64,000 bases of DNA from Vanessa cardui (taxonomy: Eukaryota; Arthropoda; Insecta; Lepidoptera; Nymphalidae), in the NCBI RefSeq assembly GCF_905220365.1, contig NC_061141.1, positions 6,083,501-6,147,500 on the forward strand. Direction: 5' to 3'. Of this stretch, positions 21,936-32,889 are shown in pieces. The position numbers were made by a program, and so were the translations under genes. How positions within the stretch are numbered: position 1 is the first letter of the stretch; every line of letters starts with the position of its first letter. The notes under the pieces were generated by a model, which saw only the letters and a program-made list of their open reading frames with translations, ran no database searches and was not told the DNA's origin.

Positions 21936-22239
21936 GTGAGCTGAGATGGCCCAGTGGTTAAAACGCGCGCATCTTAACCGATGATTGCGGGTTCAAGCCC
22001 AGGCAGGCAAGCCACTTATATGTGCTTAATTTGTGTTTATAAATTCATCTCGTGCTCGGCGGTGAATAAAAACATCTTGAGGAAACCTGCATGTGTCTAA
22101 TTTCAGCGAAATTCTGCCACATTTGCATTCCACCAACCCGCATTTGAACAGCGTGGTGGAATATGTTCCAAACCCTCTCCTTAATCGAAGAGGAGGCCTT
22201 ATCCCAGCGGTGGGAAATTTACAGGCTGTTACTTTACTT
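21936..22239 (+). mobile_element. Metulj-like SINE, copy 5, in the PSMA1 3' UTR
   Basis: Full plus-strand copy: A-box TGGCCCAGTGG, B-box GGTTCAAGCCC, body, then the CAGCGGTGGGAAATTTACAG end. The usual (TTG)n tail is replaced by TTACTTTACTT. An 11-bp duplication TTTAGTAGTGT flanks it at 21925-21935 and 22240-22250. The right-hand duplication ends seven bases before the complement of the PSMA1 stop codon, so PSMA1 transcripts must run into antisense SINE sequence almost immediately after the coding region. Confidence 0.92.
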
Positions 22240-22257
22240 TTTAGTAGTGTATATGCA

Positions 22258-25200
22258 TTAAGTGACCTGTGCCTGGGGCTCGTCCCCCGCGTCGGAGGGC
22301 GGCGCGCCGTCACCGGTGGCGGCGCCCCCGCCGCGGCGCTCCTCGCCCTCCACGAGAGACAGGTAGCGCGTCAGCTCAGCCTCTTCGCACACGTGAAGCG
22401 CTGTCTTCGGACCGACAATCGCAATGGATACGTTCTGAAAACAATTATTTACAATCATTTAATGAAATCATAATAATTATAAGATTTTAAAACCAGCCTC
22501 GATTCTTCCTTTGGAACACTTGGATTCGAAAATGATAGGGATGTTCATTTAAAAAATTTTAACTGAAAGTTTAGCTTCAGTGAATAAAATGAGGTGTTCT
22601 AATTATCGTTCTCAGTTTTACCCAAATTCATAAAAGATGACAAATACGATACAACACATTGTAACGTAATTGTGGCGCACGTTACATGTTTCATCCATTT
22701 TTAAATAATTTCAACATAAAATACTAAATTTCTAACATACGTTATCGGATGTCATCTGTCATTTGACTTTGACAATAATTTCTAAGGCTATGTTTATGCG
22801 TAATTTAAAAATACCGCTAAATTTGACATTTAAAATAAAAATGCACTTTTTATGCATTATGCGTTCCTGACCTAATTGTAATTTATTATCTTTATATTAT
22901 CTTTGAGATGATCTTTGACATTTGTCTAAGACCTCACTTTCCTTCCGCCTTTTAAGTCGAAATGTGACGCTAAATTATTTTCAAAGTTTTTGTAACTTTT
23001 ATTTGGTTTAAATTATCGAATATTGTTGAAAATTGAAGTTTTAAGGCACGATATGTCTTAATTTAAACGATTGGAAGTAAATCCATGTCGGATTACAAAA
23101 ATAAATTTGGATATTTGTCGCCTCGTGGTAAGTCGAAAAACTTTCTTCGAAAGTTGAATTTATTTCAATTGTTCGGTTTCGTAACAACGATTGTGGTTCT
23201 TTACAGGGAATTTTTAGAATATTTCCCATGATGCATTTTGTTATTTTTGGAAAATAACCGGGATTGACCGGGTAAGTTGTTTGAATTATTAAAGTGAAAC
23301 TATAGATTTTCGAAATTCGTGTTAGGTTCTAATTAGAATTGTTTCTCTTTTGCAGTTATTTTCAACAATTATTTTCAATGGTTATTTTCAACAGTTTATT
23401 TTCAATTGGTATTTTTCTACCATTATTTTCTACAGTTATTTTCTACAACTGTATTATCGTGGATTATTCCTTGAATTATCTTCTTTGGCTGTATCTTCGA
23501 GTGGATTATTGTCAACGCTTTTCGAAGAACATTTGAACTTAATTTCTTTGGATATTTTGAAGATTAAATTTTAGAAACCGTAAAGGAAGTGAAAACTTTA
23601 TAACATTTATTTAACTTCTGGATTTCGGTATGTAATTTTTACATATTTATTTTTACTGCAATTTTGGAACTTCGTGGGATTTAGTATACATTTTATAATC
23701 TTATGAAAATTTGGCATTCAAACCCTTTTTTTAAAAAATAATATTTATACATTGTTGTAACTTTATTTACACCTAATTCTAATAATTTATATTTGAATAT
23801 TTTTTTTTTGGAGAAACTTTTAATAACATAACTTAGTCTATCTTTAAATTATTTTTTTGTTAACTTTGGAAAATTTACAATTTATAATATTTAATTAAAT
23901 TTAATGTATTTTAAATGGATGTAAACATCCAGGCGCCCGATTTTGTTACTCTTTAAATTTAAGATTTTACAATTGTTAAAATTATTTTTTTATATTCTAT
24001 TCTTGTGAATAAATTAATTTATAACATAGATTTGCCTTTTTTGTAAATCTACTTGTAATGTTGAAGGGTTATTTAACTGACTTCCGGAGCACTTTCTTTC
24101 GAGGATTTGTTTAATTTAAAAGCCTTGTCCAGCTCTACCGAATTTTTAGTTGGCCTCGAAGAAAATTAATATTTTTTTAAATTTAAATTTATTTTTAGCC
24201 AATTATATATTACAATTGGCCCCCCTTCAAATTTTATACATTACAACATATGGACCAACTAACTGCCTTCTGTGATATCTATTCACTCTGCACTTTAAGA
24301 CTGGATTTCGGTGGCACTGATAATTGTTAGATAGATGAAGTCTCATGTTTCTAGTTACATTGGCCTATCTAAGTACAGACACATGAGAGACGATGATGAG
24401 TGGACTATACCTACGCAGACAGGCTTGCACAAAGCCCCCAAGTAAGCTGCTAGTGATAAACCAAAATGGTATAAAAAAACTTTAGCTTAATCTGACATTC
24501 AACAGGTTTAATTTATTACCAGCTAGTATTCGCACGCAGCTTCACTCGCGTTTTAGAGTATTAGATATCATTTGTTAAGCAAAAAAAGTAACCTTATTTG
24601 GAGTTCAAGTTTTCTTTATAAGAAATTTCATGAATTTCGGTTCAGCGATTTGGTTGCGAAACAGCGACAGATTGACAGTTTCTTTCATACTTATAATATT
24701 ATAATATGGATTATTTCAGAGTTAAGGCTTAGTATTATATAATACATACCTTAAGATTGAGATCAACTTCATTTGGCAGTGTATCTCTTAAAGCCCTCAA
24801 GCCGTGAGCAACTAAATCATTGAGCTCACAATCAAGGAATGAGTTGTAATGTTTCTCTAAGTATGTGCGGGCAGACTGAGATCGTGCTCCAATCGCCATC
24901 GCTCTACAGTCAAAGAAGTTCGCCGAAGGGCATGTCTGGTAGATGTGCGGACCTTGATCCTGAAAATTAATTATGAATATTTTATTATATAATGTATATA
25001 TATTGTATGTAGATTAAAACACAATTTGTTGCAATGTTAATCAATTTACAACCAATTAAAATTTTTTTAGTTCTATTTTGCTTTGAAGCATAACCTGCTT
25101 TTTTTTAGGTTCTTAGGTTTTAATATTCAAATTATAATAAATATAATGGATTATGATCCATTAAACTATATACATTTTTTTAACATTCACACTTACATCA

Positions 25201-26622
25201 TATCCTGCCACCAATAGACCAACACCTAGGGGTCTTTTGTCATATCTCTGAGTGCAGATCTGCATTTTATTGCCAACTAAAGCAATAAGTCTGCCAACTG
25301 GCATAGGGGAGTCATGCGCATAGCGATAATTGAGACACTCAGTACGCATGAAACGGCTGTAATGAAAATGAAATTGATTTCAATAATATTACATTTTTAT
25401 TCAATAAAGAAATCTGTACATTTTTTTCAATGTAAGCTTGTGATTGATTATGTACTATGAATCAATGACATAAAAGCAACTGTTTCAAATAGAAATATGC
25501 AGTAAAAGATTTAAATTATTAGTAATACAGAAAATGATTCATATTTGGTGAAAATAACTTCAGAATAGAGTTTTCTAAAACATTTTAGTTTCTATAAAGT
25601 TGGAAATAAGTTATGCACAAAATGCACTATGCACATTTTCTTAGACCATTTCAAGATTAAAAAAAACAACTACATATTTAAATTACCTTAACATTCTGGC
25701 ATCTGCTGTTAATCCAGAAATGGAAATGCCAATATGCTCATCAATTGGGATAATCTTTTTTTGATAAGCCGACAACTCACTGACTGCCCTCTTAAGAGCT
25801 ATCAGTACTGCAAACTGCTTGTTTTTCAGGCCAACAGTAGCCGAACCCAACTTCACTGCTTCCATAGCGTATTCTACTTGATGAAGGCGGCCTTGAGGAC
25901 TCCATACTGTGACATCACTGTCATACTGATTACGGAACTGTAATGCAAATTTAATGAAATTTAACACCATCATATCAAAACACATTGATAATTAATTAAG
26001 GGATATAAATTAAAAGATACAAGTTTATATCCATGGTGAGTAAGCCTGGACTTAGTATAGGTTGATGCACAGGCAGGATATGTAGAAATTGTATTTTTAT
26101 TGATATAAACACTGCAATTAAAATGATGGAAAATAGTAACTATTGAGTTACTTGCCAGTTCTTCTCAGCCATTATTTTGCAAAGCAGTATTAGCTTTACA
26201 TTAAATTCTAATACTATGATATGACATTTCAAAATTGCTTTAAGAATTGATTTGAATAAAAAAATAAAAAATCTAAGTCATAAACATGATACTATGTTCA
26301 TAGAACGTTTTATACAAATTCACATCTACAAAGAAAACTTTTTTATAAATATATCTCTAAATGAAAATAAATTTTAAGGTTATTTGCAAAATTACAAAAA
26401 CACTTGTCGTTCGATTAACCTCTTAGTTAATACGCCTATGAAAATATAATAATAGAAATAAGATTTGTTTTACTATTACTTTCGATATGTTATCCAATAG
26501 TTCTTTGAATTGTATGAAAATGACAATGCATATTTGAACAATATTTACTATAAAAATACAGTTTAATCAGTATTTAGAATCAGTCGTTAATAATATTATT
26601 GTTTGTTTTATAAACTTACCAT
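22258..26622 (-). CDS. Proteasome subunit alpha type-1 (PSMA1 / Prosalpha6)
   Basis: An outer-ring alpha subunit of the 20S proteasome, 266 aa, encoded by five exons on the minus strand: 26622-26620, 25937-25687, 25356-25197, 24959-24750 and 22434-22258. All junctions are GT-AG and the frame closes exactly (801 nt including TAA). The protein starts MFRNQYDSDVTVWSPQG and carries the proteasome alpha N-terminal signature (VWSPQGRLHQVEYAMEA). Further family blocks are AVLIALKRAVSELS, ISGLTADARML, RFMRTECLNYRYAHD, GVGLLVAGYD, HIYQTCPSANFFDCRAMAIG and KNVSIAIVG. The C-terminal tail is low-complexity and rich in Gly, Ala, Glu and Asp (GEERRGGGAATGDGAPP). Alpha subunits are structural gates and have no catalytic threonine. 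The first coding exon consists of the ATG alone. Confidence 0.96.
22275..22350 (-). other. Locally very GC-rich PSMA1 C-terminal tail
   Basis: About 75 bases encoding the Gly/Ala/Asp-rich end of PSMA1 are mainly GGC, GCG and CCG-type codons, far above the GC content of everything around them. The proteasome core fold needs no such tail, which fits a fast-changing, slippage-prone low-complexity end. Confidence 0.6.
22970..24235 (+). ncRNA. Candidate spliced non-coding locus, antisense in PSMA1 intron 4
   Basis: On the strand opposite PSMA1, two short introns with strong consensus sites stand in a row: donor GTAAGT at 23128 to acceptor TTCTTTACAG (AG 23205-23206), and donor GTAAGT at 23272 to acceptor CTCTTTTGCAG (AG 23354-23355). 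The introns are 79 and 84 bases and the middle exon is 65 bases. The only ORF crossing the first junction starts at ATG 23085 and ends after 17 codons, so the product is probably non-coding. The last exon opens with a degenerate repeat of TTATTTTCAACA-like units (about 23356-23450). Alternatives: a solo LTR or another transposable element carrying its own introns, or chance splice motifs. Outer limits are guesses. Confidence 0.35.
24244..24712. repeat. Two decayed interspersed repeats in PSMA1 intron 4
   Basis: 24244-24450 is a decayed relative of the RTE-type repeat at 20921-21208 (GATGAGTGGACTATACC … GCTTGCACAAAGCCC). 24523-24712 is a copy of the short repeat also seen at 6160-6325 (TTCACTCGCGTTTTAGAGTA … TTCGGTTCAGCGATTTGG). 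Confidence 0.5.
26070..26280 (+). mobile_element. Decayed LINE 3' tail in PSMA1 intron 1
   Basis: A diverged copy of the tail better preserved at 32731-32886: GAAAATAGTAACTATTGAG, then the TTCTTCTCAG block, and GAATTGATTTGAATAAA at the end. It lies on the strand opposite PSMA1, within the first intron (25938-26619). Confidence 0.5.
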
Positions 26623-28640
26623 GTTTTAATCTTTTATAAATGCGAGTGTTTTTTAAATTACACCGATCCGGCACTTTCTATAGTAGTTTTAAATTCGATG
26701 AGACGCGACAAAAGATGACTATTAGAATGTCATAATGACATATTTTGTCTATGAAAATCTCAAGTCTATATATAGTAATTGTCCATTGACATTCATGCAG
26801 AAACAATTTTCTGAATGAGAATTACTGTTACAATGACAATAATCAAATTTTAGTTAAACTTAAAAGAATCATAGTTAACCTGAACTGTATTAATACAGAT
26901 AGAGCAGTCATTTGTAATGAAAATATATGTGTATTATATTCAATTCATAAAAATAATACTGGTAACACAAATATGAAATGGCGCCAAGATTTTAAAACTT
27001 TTTTCTAATTTCATTTATACTATTTTTGCATGAATTAAATTATATTATATTTTTCAAAAGTATTTTTTCGTATAAAGTAATATTTGATTAGTAGACATAT
27101 ATAGTAAAGAAAATTCAAGAACAACTTATGTATAAAAACAGATTGGCAACACTTATTTATTTATCATAGTTGTTAATATTTAAAAATAAAATACATTTCT
27201 ATAGAAAATAAAGTAAACTAAAAAATGTATAAAATTTTGTAATACCGATTTCATGCAATAGTCCGTAAGCCGATTTTAAAACAGATCAGTCGCCTGTAGT
27301 TAATACTGATTCTGTTAAGTTAATTAAACTCAGAATAAGATTAGTCCATTACCAAGGTCGTTTCCTCGGAGATTATTCTATTACTAAATTCTTTTATTAT
27401 TAATTTGATAAAACAATATTAATTATGTCTTTCGACTTCAATTAATATCAAAATATATTATTATCTACTTAATATTATTAGGCCTAACTTATTTGTACAT
27501 ATTTTAGTTCTTTGTGTTATTATTATGTGTGTTCATTATTAAAAAACTGAAGTTTGGCTTCGTAGATTCAAACTTTTTTTATTATAATGGCCATGACGTC
27601 AATAATGAAAAAAAAATGTTTTGTACGTATGAAGATAACAATAAAATTCTCTCTTAGGAATTAAATAAAGTAATTCATGGTCACATTATCTGTAAAATAA
27701 GCTGTTCGGTACAATTCACAATTTTGACGCGTTACTCCGGAGCATGGAGTAGACGTAGATGTGTCTAGTTATTTAATTGTTGCTAATATTTTCCAGAGCT
27801 TTCACATTTATAATATAAACGAATAGTAAATATGTGGGTAGGTGATAGCGTACTGTACTGTATACGAGTGAATCTGAGTTATGAATAATATGAGAAGCTG
27901 TTCTAAAATAAAATACTGTTTCACCTTATTCACAAGCAGCGCTGAAACACCTGATTGTTTCAAATGTACTCTGTAAAGTGAGGAGTACGTACGTCGTACA
28001 TTGTACGATGTAGTTTACATTCTATATTTAAATATAATAAATATATTATGTAGTAGGTACGATATATTTCGAATGAGTAACTCTTTATGAATATAAGATA
28101 CTCAATACTTAATCATAAATCTTTATAATTATGATTATTATTATTAATGTTTATACTAAATAAACATTTCGACTGTAACATTATTTGATTAAATTTATTT
28201 TTAAAATAATAATAATCAACTTGTAAAATAGTATTTAATAAAAATTAAATTATTATTAAAAAACTCATTCCATTAATTTTATAAATATTAATTTAAAACA
28301 ATAGAATTGAGATTAAAACTGCCCCTTTAATCCGAGCAGTTCAGTCTGATTTACAGTGGTTGAATGGTTTGAACAAAACGCATAAAAAGACTTTTTTAAT
28401 ATGAAATGAACCGCCATGAAACCAGAGTTGGATGAGTTTACACACTTTATCTAAAACTAGATACAGTTTACTAAAATAGTATTAAAGCGACTCATAAAAA
28501 ATGTATACTTTGTTCAAAGTACTATGATTCTTCAATTGCCATAACAACCGATGGCATAAAAGCTATAAACAATTAATCAAAAAATAATAGTAAAACGCAA
28601 ATTCAAGTTGGAAATATGCAACTATAGTTGACACTTACGG
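26623..28640. other. PSMA1 upstream flank and AT-rich stretch
   Basis: The first ~60-100 bases to the right of 26622 should hold the PSMA1 5' UTR and promoter (minus strand), but no TATA box or known proteasome-gene motif is evident. The rest, to 28640, is AT-rich and shows no gene or clear repeat. Confidence 0.45.
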
Positions 28641-28645
28641 TCTTA

Positions 28646-28830
28646 ATCATCATCATCATCATCATCATCAGCCCGTACCCGTCCACTGCTGGACATAGGT
28701 CTCTCCAAGCGCACGCTACTGTAGTCTTTCTCCGGCTACTCGCATTCAGCTCCTGCCTGCCGCCTTGCGTATATCGTCACTCTACCGTGCCTGAGGACGT
28801 CCTACACTACGTTTGTCGAGACGTTTGTCT
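28646..28830. repeat. (ATC)n microsatellite joined to a LINE-type tail
   Basis: Eight ATC units at about 28646-28670 run into GTCCACTGCTGGACATAGG and CTCCTGCCTGCCGCCTTGCG, phrases of a common lepidopteran interspersed repeat. The simple repeat is likely the tail of the element, inserted in minus orientation. Confidence 0.55.
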
Positions 28831-29102
28831 TAATCATATTATAAGCGGATGTGGTGCAGATATTATTTGATTTATAGAAAATTTTGCTAATTTGCAATCA
28901 TTCCACGTGGTCAAGGTTTATAGATTAGGCAAGTACCAGTATTTAAGGGTTTAGTGTTAAAAATGGTAACATATTGATTATTGAAATCAAATCAGGTTTA
29001 TAGGCGGATCTTCAACAAATGTTAGCGTAGCTAATGTTAAACTTAGTAAAATTATACGTTGGACATTTAAGTATGATTGTACTTACGCTTGTAACTGTCA
29101 CA

Positions 29103-29955
29103 CTTTTTTATGACATAGGTGGCAAACAGGAGGATGGAAATGGAACCTCACCTGATGGAAGGTGACTACTACCGCTAATCGACATCTGAAACACAAGGGG
29201 GCTTGCAGGTGCGTTGCCGGCCTTTAAGAAGTACGCTCTTTTCTTGAAGGTTCCCATGTCGTATCGGTTCGGAAAAACCGCCGGAGAAAGCTGGTTCTAC
29301 CAAGTGGTTGTGCGAGGCAGAAAATGTCTAAGAAATCGCGCTGTTGTGGATTTTCGGACATCGAGGTGGTGCCGGTGAAAATTCGAATTTCGACGAGATG
29401 TCCCAAGGTGAAATTCAGCAGCCCGGATTAATTCGAACAATTCCTCGGAACATTCCCCGTAAAGTGATTGATCCAACACCTCTACACAAAGCCAAAGGTC
29501 AAGGAGATCGGAAAGGGCTTGATCGTTGATAACTCTACTGCTCTACCTTGGATATGGTCAAATGTAAGGAGTTGGTACTGGTTCTCAAATCGTGGAGATA
29601 CGACAAATGGTGTTTTTAGCGGTTAATGCGCAAACTTGCGTCCTTTTGGGGTTGAAATGGACTAGATTTAGCCGGCCCCAATTCGAAACTTCATTTAACG
29701 AAGACTCGATTTCAGACACAAGTTTGTTCCGGTTCTCTTCAACTTTTTTCCGAGAAATATTACCCCGGCTGGTGTATAAGGTTTCTGCGGTACTGTCGTC
29801 TGCATAGCAGTGAATGTTACTGGTTTGAAATCATTGATTTGCAGAAGAAACAGAGCGGGTAATAGACCGCAGCCATGTGGAACACCAGCATTGACGAATT
29901 TTAAGTCTGAGCATGCACCGTCGAGACAACGACCTTGATGCTCCGATCTGCCAAA
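29103..29955 (-). pseudogene. 5'-truncated jockey/CR1-like LINE with broken reverse transcriptase
   Basis: Reading right to left on the minus strand, a reverse-transcriptase fragment shows the GVPHGCGL…ALFLLQINDF block (about 29850-29890), then after a frameshift the catalytic box as HCYADDST (about 29795-29815). The segment RLNLVHFNPKRTQVCALTAK follows, then, after a deletion, YGECSEELFELIRAAEFH and FLPRTTTW near the end of the ORF. The 3' tail ends near 29103. Frameshifts and a deletion make it inactive. The family is also represented at 6606-6828 and 36551-36675. Confidence 0.8.
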
Positions 29956-30984
29956 AAACTGGTTAAAATAAAATTAAAATGTTAAAATCAATCAATCAAT
30001 TATAATCATCCAACAAATAAGACCTTAAATCATCTTTATTAGTATTTTTTTTTGCCACATAAATACTAACACTAATAGTAATTATTCCCGCTAAATTTCC
30101 GCTTATCAGTTTTGATGTAAAAGCCCATTTTTCTGTAATTACCTATACATGATTATACTTTTCCGCAATACAAAATTAATTCAACAGTAGAATAAATAAT
30201 AATCATCACCATTGATTGTCCCAAGCCTACTAGGTGAAGAAGAAGTAAAAATAACGATCGATCATTATCAATTTCATTTTTTATCACAGTTATTCTACAC
30301 TTCGTGATAGCATTAAGCTAATGAAGTAAATTGAAGCCGAAAAGGCAAGTTTATAATCCGTAAAATTTTAATGGCACATTGACATTCGAAACGTATAAGC
30401 TCCGTAGTCTGATTAGTTATAATTTCGTTGATTTGGGTTGTATTATTGTTGTTTCTAAGGGACTCATAGCTAGAATTTTTTGGTACCTACTAAATGGATC
30501 TGATGAGACGGACCATGTACTGTGTGTGGGTGACATTGATACTGCTCTCCTTGATCCACTGGCGGACTAGAAACCTATACCTAAACATATTTAGTAGGCA
30601 ATGTAGTCTGAGTCACCTCGCTCAAAACTTTCCGACAGATTGAGATTGAGCCCAGGGGTCATACTAAAGTGGGATTTCAATGACTGTGGCTTCATGAGTA
30701 CTTGAGGTCTATGTTTGGGAACAGGTACTTGTGCTCCATTTGATGTTACTTTCCACTGCTATTTTGAAAGTATTATTTATTAATAAGACGAACTTTTCTC
30801 TATTTTTCCGTTTTCTAGTGGCGATATTAGTCTTTGTTTAGTTTGGGTTGAAAGTCCGTGCGATATGATTAAATAGTATTATTAAATAGTATATGAATAA
30901 GTAGTATTATTAAATGCTTAATCAAAATCTAACTTAAACAACCGGTTTTTGTTTTGCACTAAGAAAAGCGGTCTCTTCATTTTA
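29956..30984. other. Unassigned stretch
   Basis: No gene recognised. A 63-codon frame at 30379-30570 ends CVGDIDTALLDPLAD; I could not link it to a family. The block 30560-30780 is less AT-rich and could be an old repeat. Confidence 0.35.
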
Positions 30985-30993
30985 CCTTGAAAA

Positions 30994-31293
30994 GTAACAG
31001 CCTCTTAATTTCCCACTGCTGGGCTAATGGCCTCCTCTCCCATTAAGGAGAGGGCTTGGAACATATTCCGCCACACTGTTCCAATGCGAGTTGGTGGAAT
31101 ACACATGTGGCAGAATTTCAATGAAATTAGACACATGGAGGTTTCCTCACGATGTTTTCCTTCACCGCCGAGCACGAGATGAAATATAAAGACAAATTAA
31201 GCACATATATATATAATGGTACTTGCCTGGGTTTGAACCCGAAATCATCGGTTAAAATGCACGCGTTCTAACCACTGGGTCATCTAGGCATCT
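30994..31293 (-). mobile_element. Metulj-like SINE, copy 6
   Basis: Full-length minus-strand copy with a 9-bp duplication CCTTGAAAA at 30985-30993 and 31294-31302. The 3' end reads AGTAACAGCCTCTTAATTTCC on the plus strand, and the head ends in the A-box complement CCACTGGGTCATC. Confidence 0.9.
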
Positions 31294-31302
31294 CCTTGAA
31301 AA

Positions 31303-31817
31303 CGCGGAAATAATTTACTGACACAAACAAAACCACAACATCATGCCAAAAATAAAGTAGAAAATTAAAAACAAAACCTCATAAAATATATCATAAACAT
31401 ACAAGTATATATGACGACGACAAAAAAAGCAAAAATTTAATTATTAACTGAGGTAACATAGTCGTAAAACAAATAAGACGAACATACATTTTTAACGTTA
31501 AAAATGCGACGTCTATCATATAAACATTCCATAGCGTTGAGATGATTAAACATATAGCTATATTTCAAGTGAAACTAATTCAGATCACAAAGGGCTTAAC
31601 TCCGTCTTTGAATCATCCTCGTCTATTCACTTCACTGACACGTGACGTAATCCGACAATATCATTATGTCTCTGGATCCTGAGCAATGATGTTATTCACG
31701 TTATAATACTCCAGTCACGTAAAGCCGCGTATCTATACAACATCAACGGTCAAAAAAAGGTTCAACGCCTGTAAATACGTTTTTATATTCACTGTCTAGG
31801 TGTACAATTAATCAAAA
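31303..31817. other. AT-rich spacer between two inverted SINEs
   Basis: No gene is recognised. The spacer separates a minus-strand SINE (30994-31293) from a plus-strand SINE (31818-32113). Confidence 0.5.
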
Positions 31818-32113
31818 ATATGGCCTAGCGGTTAGAACGCGTGCATCTTAGCCGATGATTACAGGTTCAAACCCAGGCAAGCATCGCAGATTCATGTGCT
31901 TAATTTGTCTTTATAATTCATCTCGTGCTCAGCGGTGAAGGAAACATCGTGAGGAAACCTGCATTTGACAAATTTCATAGAAATTCTGCCACATGTGTAT
32001 TCCACTAAACCGCATTGGAACAGCGTGGTGAACTATGTTCCAACCTTCTCCTCAAAGGGAGGGGAGGCCTTTAGCCCAGCAGTGGGAATTTACAGGCTGT
32101 TGTTGTTGTTGTT
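31818..32113 (+). mobile_element. Metulj-like SINE, copy 7
   Basis: Plus-strand, full-length copy with A-box TGGCCTAGCGG, B-box GGTTCAAACCC, the conserved body, and a (TTG)n tail at about 32098-32113. No clear target-site duplication was found. Confidence 0.9.
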
Positions 32114-32529
32114 TGTATGTATGTTCCAAAATAGCAATCAAAAGATGAGTCAATTTAACAATTTCAAACATCGTTTATAATTTTAGGATTTCTTTGGTGA
32201 TATGTCAAATTTTATATGCATTTCAAAAGTGTACGAAAAACAATACATATTAACAGTTCCATGACCAAATGTTTTTAACAGATATATTTGTTTAATTGCA
32301 AGAATGCAACATCTGTTACCACGCTTTTGTTATTTCATGTGTCCATATAACAGTAATTTTTAACGTGAATTTCAATAAATTCAAACCGTCTGATAAACTC
32401 CAAAGTTTATGACCCTACTGATCCGTTGAATATACAATAGTTTTTTTTTCATAATATTCAATGTTATTCTACGCGTGTTTTTTTAGTGTTTTTTTTTTAT
32501 AAAAACATGTTTTTAATGAGCCTTAAAAT

Positions 32530-32886
32530 ATGACTATATACAGATTTTTAACTTTACCGTTTCGTAAATTCAAATCGTTTATAAAAAATACATTTGTAAA
32601 AAATGCATATTATTTGACACAAGATTTTGTAGACGATAAAAAAGCTTCGAATGAATACCTGTTGACTTCCAGGCAGGATACATTACATACATATATAATT
32701 GTATTTAACTAATATGATTGTATTTTTTAAATGTTGAAAAAGAGTAACTACTGAGTTTCTTGTCGGTTCTTCTCGGTAGAATCCGCTCTCCGAACCGGTG
32801 GTAGCTTCACTTAATTGTTAAATGACGATTCAAAAGTGCTTGTAAAAGGCCACTTGAATAAAGCTTATTTTGATTTTGATTGAATT
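32530..32886 (+). mobile_element. 5'-truncated LINE: ORF2 C-terminus plus 3' tail
   Basis: The left part encodes FRKFKSFIKNTFVKNAYYLT followed by QDFVDDKKAS, the kind of lysine-rich C-terminal end seen on jockey-type LINE reverse transcriptases. It is followed by the tail containing GAGTAACTACTGAGTTTC, TTCTTCTCGGTAGAATC, AATAAAGC and TTTTGATTTTGAT. Diverged tails of the same kind lie at 26070-26280 and probably 34757-34815. Confidence 0.65.
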
Positions 32887-32889
32887 GAG

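Noticed and set aside
30379..30570. 63-codon frame ending CVGDIDTALLDPLAD
   Set aside because: Could be a piece of an old repeat or gene, but nothing recognisable on either side and no conserved motif.
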